5,502 nt of DNA from Spirochaetaceae bacterium. GTDB lineage: Bacteria > Spirochaetota > Spirochaetia > B11-G9. Where the stretch lies: contig DAOVSY010000211.1 of NCBI GenBank assembly GCA_030633365.1, positions 1 through 5,502 of the forward strand, read 5' to 3'. The translations under genes and the position numbers were made by a program. A model generated the notes under the pieces. The model ran no database searches and was not told where the DNA came from. It saw only the letters and a program-made list of their open reading frames with translations. This document shows, in pieces, positions 1 through 5,502 of this stretch (position 1 is the stretch's first letter; the number at the start of each line of letters is the position of its first letter).

Positions 1-822
1 AATGAGTTTGGAATGGAGATGCAGCCTACAGAGTTGTATGTAAATGTTGTGAAATGTCCTCTGGATAAAGCTGATTCTGTAGAGGATATTGAACAATATA
101 ATATTCCCGATGCCTATGCTCCAGGAAGATTTATAAAAGCAAAAAGAGATATAGAAAAATTTGGCAAGGACTATTTTGTAATAGGAGACTGTGAACTCTC
201 AATTTTTGAACTTGCATGGCATTTAACAGGAATGGAAGAATATATGATAGCAATGGCAATGGAAGAGCCCTGGATCAAGCTGCTTAATGATAAAGTTGAA
301 GCATGGACTTTAGGTCTTGCAAAACAGTTAGTTGAGCTAGGTGTTGATGCAATATGGTTTGGTGAGGATTTAGGATCTCAAACTTCTATGTTAATAAGTC
401 CGGATATGTGGCGCAGAGATTTCAAACCCCGATATGAACGAATGATAAAGGAACTTAAAGCAATTAATCCGGATGTAATTATTATTATGCATTCAGATGG
501 TGCAGTTGCTCCTCTTATAGATGATTTTATTGCAATGGGTATTGAAGTATACAACCCTGTACAGCCTAATGTTCCAGGTTCTGATCCAAAGGAGCTAATG
601 GATAAATATGGAGGCAGAATAAACTTTTTTGGTGGTATAGATCAGCAGGATCTTCTCCCTTCCGGGGATTTAGGGGCTCTTAAAAAAGAGATAGAAGAGA
701 GAGCTGAGGTAATGGCAAAAGACGGCGGTTATCTAATGGCTCCAGCTCATATTATTCAGGCAGATGTAAGTATGGATATGGTTGAAGCTATGATTGAAAA
801 TATCAAAGGGCTTGCAATATGA
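1..822 (+). CDS. URO-D superfamily protein (methyltransferase-like), 5' partial
   Basis: The reading frame is open from base 1 (N-E-F-G precede the first visible Met at 13), so the gene is cut by the window edge. About 273 residues are seen, against roughly 340-380 for the family, so the true start lies upstream. Counting from the Met at 13, the C-terminal two thirds of a TIM barrel is recognisable: DAIWFGEDLG (112-121), HSDG (160-163), NPVQP (181-185), FFGGIDQQDLL (205-215) and a closing APAH..QADV segment (244-252). The superfamily includes haem-pathway HemE and corrinoid/CoM methyltransferases (MtaA type) that bind zinc through an HxC motif and a later Cys. Here the motif is HxD and the C-terminal Cys is absent. 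Context argues against HemE: the TGA overlaps the rhaM start as ATGA, so the gene is probably in the rhamnose operon. Family assignment is good; substrate and reaction are unknown. Confidence 0.85.
   Translation, partial: NEFGMEMQPTELYVNVVKCPLDKADSVEDIEQYNIPDAYAPGRFIKAKRDIEKFGKDYFVIGDCELSIFELAWHLTGMEEYMIAMAMEEPWIKLLNDKVEAWTLGLAKQLVELGVDAIWFGEDLGSQTSMLISPDMWRRDFKPRYERMIKELKAINPDVIIIMHSDGAVAPLIDDFIAMGIEVYNPVQPNVPGSDPKELMDKYGGRINFFGGIDQQDLLPSGDLGALKKEIEERAEVMAKDGGYLMAPAHIIQADVSMDMVEAMIENIKGLAI
805..822 (+). promoter_or_regulatory. Translational coupling site, URO-D-like gene to rhaM
   Basis: AAAGGG (805-810) precedes the ATGA overlap (819-822) by 8 nt. The ATG starts rhaM and the TGA ends the upstream gene. 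Such ATGA overlaps usually indicate one transcript with re-initiation, linking expression of the URO-D-like protein to rhamnose catabolism. Confidence 0.6.
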
Positions 823-1130
823 GAGTTGTATTTAAAATGAAACTTAAACCTGGTTTTAAAGAAGAGTATAAAAAGCGTCATGATGAACTATGGCCGGAAC
901 TGAAAACCCTGCTTAAGGAGCAGGGAGTTTCCAATTATTCAATATTTTTTGATGAGGAAACGAATATTTTATTTGGTGTTCAGGAACAGGAAGGGGATAG
1001 TTCTTCCCAGGATCTGGGCAGTTTAGAGATAGTACAAAAATGGTGGGCTTATATGGCGGATATTATGGAGACAAATCCGGATAATTCTCCTGTAACTATT
1101 TCTATGGAAGAAGTTTTTTATATGGAGTGA
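819..1130 (+). CDS. rhaM: L-rhamnose mutarotase RhaM
   Basis: RhaM interconverts the alpha and beta anomers of L-rhamnose in the cytoplasm, supplying the form used by the isomerase. The protein has 103 residues, nearly the same as the E. coli enzyme (104). Visible family features are YKKRHDELWPEL (17-28), with the Tyr17 and His21 that correspond to the catalytic Tyr/His of E. coli RhaM, the KWWAYM segment (74-79) with its paired Trp, and the highly conserved NPDNSPV (86-92) followed by a VFYM ending (99-102). The start ATG overlaps the stop of the URO-D-like gene (ATGA, 819-822). An AAAGGG at 805-810 sits 8 nt upstream as a plausible ribosome site, so the gene is likely translationally coupled. 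It ends 2 nt before the rhaA ATG. No changes at the key residues are seen. Confidence 0.95.
   Translation: MRVVFKMKLKPGFKEEYKKRHDELWPELKTLLKEQGVSNYSIFFDEETNILFGVQEQEGDSSSQDLGSLEIVQKWWAYMADIMETNPDNSPVTISMEEVFYME
1124..1127 (+). promoter_or_regulatory. Ribosome binding site for rhaA (decides start)
   Basis: GGAG inside the last rhaM codons lies 5 nt upstream of ATG 1133. The alternative in-frame GTG at 1127 begins on the last base of this motif and so cannot use it. This supports the ATG and places rhaA 2 nt after the rhaM stop. Confidence 0.7.
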
Positions 1131-1132
1131 AA

Positions 1133-2392
1133 ATGAAAATAAAAGAACAATATAATAATGCGAAAGAAAGATATGCAGAACTGGGAATAGATACAGATAA
1201 GGCTCTTGAAAGATTAAAAGGTATATCATTGTCCATCCATTGCTGGCAGACCGATGATGTTGGGGGTTTTGAATCACCGGATTCAGAATTGTCAGGTGGA
1301 GGTATTCAGGTTACTGGAAATTATCCGGGGAAGTCAGGAAGCATTGAAGAGATGAGAGCGGATCTTGATAAAGCTTATTCACTCTTGCCCGGGAAACATC
1401 GATTAAATCTTCATGCTATCTATGGCGAATTTGATGGAAAGAAAATTGACAGAGATGCAGTTGAACCGGAACATTTTACAGGGTGGATGAACTGGGCCGG
1501 GGAGAGGAATATTAAGCTTGATTTTAATGGGAGCTTTTTCTCTCATCCAAAAGCTTCATCAGGGTTTACACTCTCCAGCCCGGATAAAGGTATTCGGGAT
1601 TTCTGGATAGAGCATGGTAAAAAGAGCAGAAAAATTGCAGCTGCTTTGGGACGAGCACAAAATGATCCCTCTATTCTGAATACCTGGATTCCGGATGGTA
1701 TGAAGGATCTGCCTGTAAACAGATTAAAATACCGTTCAATATTAAAAGATTCTCTGGATGAAATGTATCGGGAGAAAATTTCTTCAAAAGAGATGAAAGA
1801 TGCTATTGAGACAAAGCTTTTTGGAATAGGAAGTGAATCTTTTGTTGTAGGTTCTCATGAGTTTTATATGGGCTATGCTGCAAGAAATAATAAAATAGTT
1901 ACTCTCGACCTTGGGCATTTTCATCCCACAGAACTTATTGCAGATAAACTATCTTCTTTATATCTCTTTTTTGATGAACTGCTTCTACATGTAAGCAGAC
2001 CCGTTCGTTGGGATAGTGATCATGTAGTTATTCTTAATGATGATATTCGTTATCTTACAGAAGAGATTATTAGATGTGATAAACTTGATAAAACCCATAT
2101 TGGCCTGGACTTTTTTGATGGAACTATGAACAGGGTTGGTGCATATGCTGTCGGTGCCAGAGCGACATTAAAAGGTTTGCTTCTTGGTCTTCTGGAACCT
2201 CAAAGTTTACTGGGTAGGTATGATGAAGAAGGGAATGCTTTTGCACGGCTTGCACTAATAGAGGAATTAAAGATGCTGCCTGTTGGAGATATCTGGAACT
2301 ACTACTGTGAGACTTCCGGTGTACCAACGGATAAATATCTTATAGATGATGTTATGAAATATGAGAAAGATGTTCTTTCCAGGAGAGGATGA
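1133..2392 (+). CDS. rhaA: L-rhamnose isomerase RhaA
   Basis: RhaA converts L-rhamnose to L-rhamnulose, the first committed step of rhamnose catabolism, using two divalent metals in a TIM barrel. At 419 residues from ATG 1133 it is the usual length. All seven metal ligands recalled from the E. coli enzyme (E234, D267, H270, H294, D302, D304, D334) are present at one constant offset of 8: E226, D259, H262 (in LDLGHFHPTE), H286 and D294/D296 (in LLLHVSRPVRWDSDHVV), and D326 (in HIGLDFFD). The N-terminal SIHCWQTDDVGGFE and C-terminal YEKDVLSRRG are also typical. An in-frame GTG at 1127 is possible, but GGAG at 1124-1127 is 5 nt from ATG 1133 and would overlap the GTG, so ATG 1133 is chosen. The stop overlaps the aldolase start. 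This looks like a complete, active enzyme. Confidence 0.97.
   Translation: MKIKEQYNNAKERYAELGIDTDKALERLKGISLSIHCWQTDDVGGFESPDSELSGGGIQVTGNYPGKSGSIEEMRADLDKAYSLLPGKHRLNLHAIYGEFDGKKIDRDAVEPEHFTGWMNWAGERNIKLDFNGSFFSHPKASSGFTLSSPDKGIRDFWIEHGKKSRKIAAALGRAQNDPSILNTWIPDGMKDLPVNRLKYRSILKDSLDEMYREKISSKEMKDAIETKLFGIGSESFVVGSHEFYMGYAARNNKIVTLDLGHFHPTELIADKLSSLYLFFDELLLHVSRPVRWDSDHVVILNDDIRYLTEEIIRCDKLDKTHIGLDFFDGTMNRVGAYAVGARATLKGLLLGLLEPQSLLGRYDEEGNAFARLALIEELKMLPVGDIWNYYCETSGVPTDKYLIDDVMKYEKDVLSRRG
2381..2388 (+). promoter_or_regulatory. Ribosome binding site for the aldolase gene
   Basis: A strong AGGAGAGG sits in the last codons of rhaA. The AGGAG core is 3 nt from ATG 2389 and 6 nt from ATG 2392. 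Spacing therefore favours the second ATG, which would shorten the protein by one residue. The stop of rhaA (TGA 2390-2392) overlaps both candidates, consistent with translational coupling. Confidence 0.7.
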
Positions 2393-3540
2393 TGGGAAAC
2401 AATATACCAGAAGAAAATTTGAAAGAACTTATTTCTCTTTCCCACAAGTATGGAGCTGATCCTGACTATGTTCTTGCAGGAGGAGGTAATACTTCCTGGA
2501 AGTCAAATGAGATCATGGCAGTAAAGGCTTCCGGCACAGAACTTGGAACTATTACAGAAGATGGTTTTGTATCCCTCAGTATGGATAAACTAAGAACTAT
2601 ACGTGTAACAAAGTATCCTGATAACAGAGAGGAAAGGGAAGAACGTGCCCTGGAAGATTTAATGAATTCTCGTCTTTCTGGTCAAAAAGGGCGACCAAGT
2701 GTAGAATCTTTGCTCCATGCAATTATCCCGGACAAGTATGTAGTTCATACTCATCCTGCTATTGTTAATGGGCTTACTTGTTCACTTGCCGGAAAAGAAA
2801 AGGCAGAAAAACTTTTTCCTGATAACTGCATATGGATACCACTTGTTGATCCTGGGTATATTCTTGCAAAAACTATAGATGATGTGATGGCTGTTTGGAT
2901 GGAAAATCATAATGGGAACCTTCCGGATTATATATTTTTAGCAAATCATGGTGTTTTTCTATGGGGTAATGATTCAGATGAGGTTGATCGAAAGTATACA
3001 GATCTATTTTCTACCCTCAAAGAAGTTTGTGGAGATACTAAGGCAGTTATAACAGATAGTCAGGAAATAGTATCAGAAAAATTTCTTCAAAAGATAGGGG
3101 CTTTTGCTGGTTCAAAAGGTGAAGCCTTATTTACAACTGGTGAAGAGATCAGATCTGTACTAGCATCCAGAGAAACAATTGTTAATCTGCAGCAGTCCCT
3201 GTCTCCCGATCATATTGTTTATATGGGGCATACAGCTCTGGTGTATGAATATTTGTCTGAAGATCAGTTGCTTGCTTCTATAGATAAAGATTATAAAGAA
3301 TTTTCTAATAAATGGGGAAAGGAACCAAAGTCCATTTTAATTCTGGGAAAGGGATTTATCTCAATGGGTAACAGTAAAAAGGGTTCGGAAACAGCTCGGT
3401 TGCTAATGCTGGATGCAATAAGGGTTATTCGTATTTCTAAGTCTGTTGGAGGACCGAAGTTCATGTCTGATGAAAAAGTAAACTTTATCAATACCTGGGA
3501 AGTTGAGAAGTACAGGGCTAAGTTGTCGGAAAATGGATAG
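2389..3540 (+). CDS. Class II aldolase, probable rhamnulose-1-phosphate aldolase without dehydrogenase domain
   Basis: This 383-residue protein belongs to the zinc-dependent class II aldolase/adducin family. In order it shows LAGGGNTSWK (29-38) and KASGT (46-50) for phosphate binding, RPSVESLLHA (102-111) with Glu106 as probable catalytic acid/base, HTHP (120-123) and ANHG (185-188) as the three-His zinc site. A C-terminal segment (about 270-380: SPDHIVYMG, ILILGKGFISMG, FINTWEVEKYR) matches the region that links aldolase and dehydrogenase in bifunctional RhaE-type enzymes of roughly 690 residues. The short-chain dehydrogenase half is absent: the frame stops at a clean TAG and unrelated DNA follows. 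The expected reaction is L-rhamnulose-1-phosphate to dihydroxyacetone phosphate plus L-lactaldehyde, inferred from family and from rhaM/rhaA directly upstream. Two consecutive ATGs (2389, 2392) are candidate starts. Another ketose-phosphate substrate, such as fuculose-1-phosphate, cannot be excluded. Confidence 0.85.
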   Translation: MMGNNIPEENLKELISLSHKYGADPDYVLAGGGNTSWKSNEIMAVKASGTELGTITEDGFVSLSMDKLRTIRVTKYPDNREEREERALEDLMNSRLSGQKGRPSVESLLHAIIPDKYVVHTHPAIVNGLTCSLAGKEKAEKLFPDNCIWIPLVDPGYILAKTIDDVMAVWMENHNGNLPDYIFLANHGVFLWGNDSDEVDRKYTDLFSTLKEVCGDTKAVITDSQEIVSEKFLQKIGAFAGSKGEALFTTGEEIRSVLASRETIVNLQQSLSPDHIVYMGHTALVYEYLSEDQLLASIDKDYKEFSNKWGKEPKSILILGKGFISMGNSKKGSETARLLMLDAIRVIRISKSVGGPKFMSDEKVNFINTWEVEKYRAKLSENG

Positions 3541-3596
3541 AGTCTTTTAATTATTCTATTCTTATTTCATTACTTATTATGATAGGATATTAAGTT
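3541..3596 (+). other. Short AT-rich gap between the aldolase and the DUF2161-like gene
   Basis: These 56 bases are T-rich and contain the AGGA ribosome site (3584-3587) of the following gene. No hairpin followed by a T-run is visible, so there is no evident terminator. Only weak -10-like hexamers (for example TATTAT at 3575-3580) occur, without a matching -35. Whether the downstream gene shares the rha transcript is undecided. Confidence 0.5.
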
Positions 3597-4289
3597 ATGA
3601 AAGAAACTGAACTATCTGAACCCTTAAGCATGTGGCTGGAAAAGCAGGGATATGATGTTTCCTGTGAAGTAAAAAACTGTGATATTGTTGCCAGAAAAGA
3701 AGATGAACTTGTCATTATTGAATTAAAAACAAGGTTTTCTCTCGATCTGGTGTATCAGGCTGTAAACAGAAAAAATCTAACAGAATCAGTTTATGTTGCA
3801 GTTCCGGTTTTTCCAGGGAAAAGAACTATTCCTAAATTAAAGGAAGTTAAAAGATTATTATTCCGACTGGAAGTTGGGTTAATACTGGTTAGATTTTTAA
3901 AAACAAAAACCAGGGTGGAAATTATCTCCCATCCTGGTAAATACAATCCAAGAAGAGCATCAAAAAGACGTAATGATATAATCAGAGAAATTGATGGAAG
4001 GTATTCAGAGTTTAACAAGGCCGGCAGTGCCACTAAGGATCAACGGGTTAGTGCCTATAAGCAACAGGCATTGGTTTGTGCATGGTTACTGGATAGACAT
4101 GGAAAGATGTCTCCGAAATCCATTAAAAATTCTGGAGGAGGGCTAAAAACTCAACAGATACTTTCCGGTAATATTTATGGATGGTTTGATAAAATCAGCA
4201 GGGGAATATACGCATTGAACCCTGCAGGCAAAGAGGCATTAAATATTTATAAAGATATATTAAATGAGATAATTTTAAAAATAGAATAA
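3597..4289 (+). CDS. DUF2161-like PD-(D/E)XK nuclease-fold protein
   Basis: This is a 230-residue, Lys/Arg-rich, probably cytoplasmic protein with no signal peptide or membrane segment. The N-terminal half carries a PD-(D/E)XK signature: Glu8 in the first helix, Asp29 in NCDIVA, Glu42-Leu-Lys44 in VIIELKTR, and Gln54 followed by Arg58 in a helix. This is the layout of the catalytic core of restriction-endonuclease-fold enzymes. The second half (about 153-212) looks like a winged helix, ending in GWFDKISRGIYALNPAGKEA, a typical wing plus 'G.Y.L...G' pattern. The whole resembles the DUF2161 family of predicted phosphodiesterases; that name is recalled, not searched. AGGA at 3584-3587, 9 nt upstream of the ATG, is a moderate ribosome site. 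It lies 56 bp after the aldolase and converges on the kinase gene. It has no known role in rhamnose metabolism; biological function and nucleic-acid target are unknown. Confidence 0.7.
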   Translation: MKETELSEPLSMWLEKQGYDVSCEVKNCDIVARKEDELVIIELKTRFSLDLVYQAVNRKNLTESVYVAVPVFPGKRTIPKLKEVKRLLFRLEVGLILVRFLKTKTRVEIISHPGKYNPRRASKRRNDIIREIDGRYSEFNKAGSATKDQRVSAYKQQALVCAWLLDRHGKMSPKSIKNSGGGLKTQQILSGNIYGWFDKISRGIYALNPAGKEALNIYKDILNEIILKIE

Positions 4290-4331
4290 TATTTTACCAA
4301 TTGATATATGACTATAATCTTATTTAATATT
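4290..4331. other. Convergent intergenic gap without an obvious terminator
   Basis: These 42 AT-rich bases separate the stop codons of two converging genes. No stable GC-containing stem with a T-run is seen on either strand. The 11-base sequence TAATATTTTAC occurs at both borders (4287-4297 and 4325-4335), each copy overlapping a stop codon. Confidence 0.5.
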
Positions 4332-5502
4332 TTACAACTTACTTAAAAAAATCTTAAAATACCCTTCGAAACCATCAATATTAACCGGTTCAATTTTTCT
4401 GGAATCAATATTTACAAACTCTTTAAGATTATTATTTTCTTTCCCCTCATAAGCTCCTTTTCCAAGGAGTGCTGCTCCAAATGAAGTTGCTTCAGTAATA
4501 TTGGTAATATATACAGGATTATTCGGAAAAATAGATGCAACTAATTTTATGTAACTCTTGTTATGCCTAAATCCTCCCTCAATATATATTGGAGAACCCA
4601 ACGGAGCATTAACCCTTTCTATTGAAACTTTTGTTTGCAAAACAAGGGATAGAACAAGTATATGGTATGCTTTTTCATAACCCTTAAAGAATTCAGGTGT
4701 ATTTGTGCCTTCCTGTACTTCGGAGAGTTTAATTATCTTGTTATTTTCAACTATTCTTGGATCGGAATCCGGAAATTGTCCTGCTCCTTTTACAACTCCA
4801 GGGAGAATAAAGTTACTGCTTTCATGTAATATTTGCTCTGTCAATTTTAAATCAAATTTCGGATAATCATCTCTGTTATGTAGTTTTTTTAGAATATCTG
4901 TATAGGTTTCAAATTCAAGGCCTCCCATAAAGATTGCTGTCTTTACAAGTCCTCTGTTGGCAGAAATATTATAAAAAACCATTTTGCCAAGTTCTTCTTT
5001 AGTAAACGAAAGTTCTTTAGTTGGGTGCATTACTACACACCATGTCCCTGTGGAGTTTAGAATGAAATTTTCTTCTCCATTTATCAGATAAGGCAGAAGT
5101 GATGAATTGGAGTCGTGTATTCCTGTTGTTACAATTGTATTCGGATCGAGGTTTGTCTGTTCAACAATATTTTTGGATATTTTACCAAGAATATCTCCTG
5201 GTTTATTAATATTTTCCGGAAGTTTGGAAAGTATACCCAGCTTTTCTGCCACATCAGACCATCGCCATTCTTTAAAATCCCAAAGATAACTATGACATCC
5301 TGCATAGGTAAAATCTGCAGAACTTATTCCTGTTAGTTTATAACTAAAATATTGGGGATAGAGTAGTATTTTATCAGTTTTTTCAAAATCCCTTGGGAAC
5401 TTTGTTTTAAGAAAATACAAGAGCTTTGCATAATTTATTAAGGGCTTTACTTCTGTAGTAGCTGTTTGTACCTGAAGCTCTTCTCTTGTTCCTGCAATAT
5501 TA
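4332..5502 (-). CDS. FGGY-family carbohydrate kinase, probable L-rhamnulokinase, 5' partial
   Basis: The minus-strand frame runs open to the right edge; 389 residues are visible from 5501 down to the TAA at 4334-4332. FGGY kinases are usually 470-500 residues, so roughly 80-110 N-terminal residues, including the first ATP-phosphate motif, lie outside. A TTG at 5420 is in frame but is internal, not the start. Visible landmarks are GIHDSNSSLLPYL (about 5120-5082), whose Asp is the expected catalytic base, LNSTGTWCVVM (about 5060-5028), GQFPDSDPR (about 4778-4752), and the C-terminal ATPase part YIEGGFRHNKSY and ITEATSFGAALLGKGAY (about 4583-4452). The family phosphorylates sugars such as xylulose, fuculose, rhamnulose and glycerol. 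Rhamnulose is inferred here because rhaM, rhaA and the aldolase are adjacent and no other kinase is present in the window. Its orientation is opposite to the operon, so it is transcribed separately. Confidence 0.85.
   Translation of the reverse strand, partial: NIAGTREELQVQTATTEVKPLINYAKLLYFLKTKFPRDFEKTDKILLYPQYFSYKLTGISSADFTYAGCHSYLWDFKEWRWSDVAEKLGILSKLPENINKPGDILGKISKNIVEQTNLDPNTIVTTGIHDSNSSLLPYLINGEENFILNSTGTWCVVMHPTKELSFTKEELGKMVFYNISANRGLVKTAIFMGGLEFETYTDILKKLHNRDDYPKFDLKLTEQILHESSNFILPGVVKGAGQFPDSDPRIVENNKIIKLSEVQEGTNTPEFFKGYEKAYHILVLSLVLQTKVSIERVNAPLGSPIYIEGGFRHNKSYIKLVASIFPNNPVYITNITEATSFGAALLGKGAYEGKENNNLKEFVNIDSRKIEPVNIDGFEGYFKIFLSKL

Noticed and set aside
1127..1129. GTG as the start of rhaA
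   Set aside because: It overlaps the only good Shine-Dalgarno sequence, while ATG 1133 is correctly spaced from it.
1023..1277. Minus-strand open frame opposite the rhaM/rhaA junction
   Set aside because: It lies across the strongly conserved end of RhaM and start of RhaA, and its translation is low-complexity and rich in His/Leu/Tyr with no family resemblance.
2124..2327. Minus-strand open frame within rhaA
   Set aside because: It is fully inside conserved rhaA coding sequence and has no recognisable protein features.
3291..3491. Minus-strand open frame within the aldolase gene
   Set aside because: It is antisense to the conserved C-terminal region of the aldolase and shows no recognisable features.
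3552..3580. Possible promoter before the DUF2161-like gene
   Set aside because: A TATTAT hexamer exists, but the region 17 bases upstream does not resemble a -35 box; in T-rich DNA such hexamers are expected by chance.
3791..4033. Minus-strand open frame within the DUF2161-like gene
   Set aside because: It is a shadow of the sense gene, whose motifs and winged-helix-like ending make the plus strand the coding strand.
4299..4325. Possible bidirectional terminator in the convergent gap
   Set aside because: The only pairing found (GATATA with TATAATC) is imperfect, A/T-only and has no T-run, so it is not a credible intrinsic terminator.
5107..5336. Two overlapping plus-strand open frames opposite the kinase
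   Set aside because: The kinase frame covers this region with conserved FGGY motifs; the plus-strand products are Cys/Phe/Ile-rich without domains.
5418..5420. TTG as the start of the kinase
   Set aside because: The same frame continues open to the window edge with plausible kinase sequence, and the family needs about 100 more N-terminal residues.

Overview
This 5.5 kb window is a compact, AT-rich bacterial locus (by eye about 35-40% G+C) centred on L-rhamnose catabolism. The genes are tightly packed, overlap at stop/start codons and have clear Shine-Dalgarno sequences (AGGAG/GGAG). This fits an anaerobic Firmicute or a spirochaete-like bacterium better than Bacteroidetes, which use Shine-Dalgarno sites weakly. 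The taxonomic placement is an inference from style and gene content, not from a marker gene.

Layout: positions 1-3540 hold four co-directional plus-strand genes with almost no spacing: (i) the 3' part of a uroporphyrinogen-decarboxylase (URO-D) superfamily gene, cut by the left edge; (ii) rhaM, L-rhamnose mutarotase; (iii) rhaA, L-rhamnose isomerase; (iv) a stand-alone class II (zinc-type) aldolase resembling the aldolase half of the bifunctional rhamnulose-1-phosphate aldolase/lactaldehyde dehydrogenase. After a 56 bp gap comes a small plus-strand gene (3597-4289) that looks like a DUF2161-type PD-(D/E)XK nuclease-fold protein with a C-terminal winged-helix-like region. A 42 bp convergent gap follows. 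Then comes a minus-strand FGGY-family sugar kinase (4332-5502), whose N-terminus lies beyond the right edge and which is probably the rhamnulokinase of the pathway.

Together: RhaM interconverts the rhamnose anomers, RhaA makes L-rhamnulose, the kinase would make L-rhamnulose-1-phosphate, and the aldolase would cleave this to dihydroxyacetone phosphate and L-lactaldehyde. No transporter, regulator or lactaldehyde-processing enzyme is visible in the window.

The parts the standard pathway does not explain are the URO-D-like protein, whose stop overlaps the rhaM start, and the PD-(D/E)XK-like protein between the aldolase and the kinase. No RNA genes, mobile elements, CRISPR arrays or convincing terminators were seen. 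No stretch longer than 60 bp lacks a gene.
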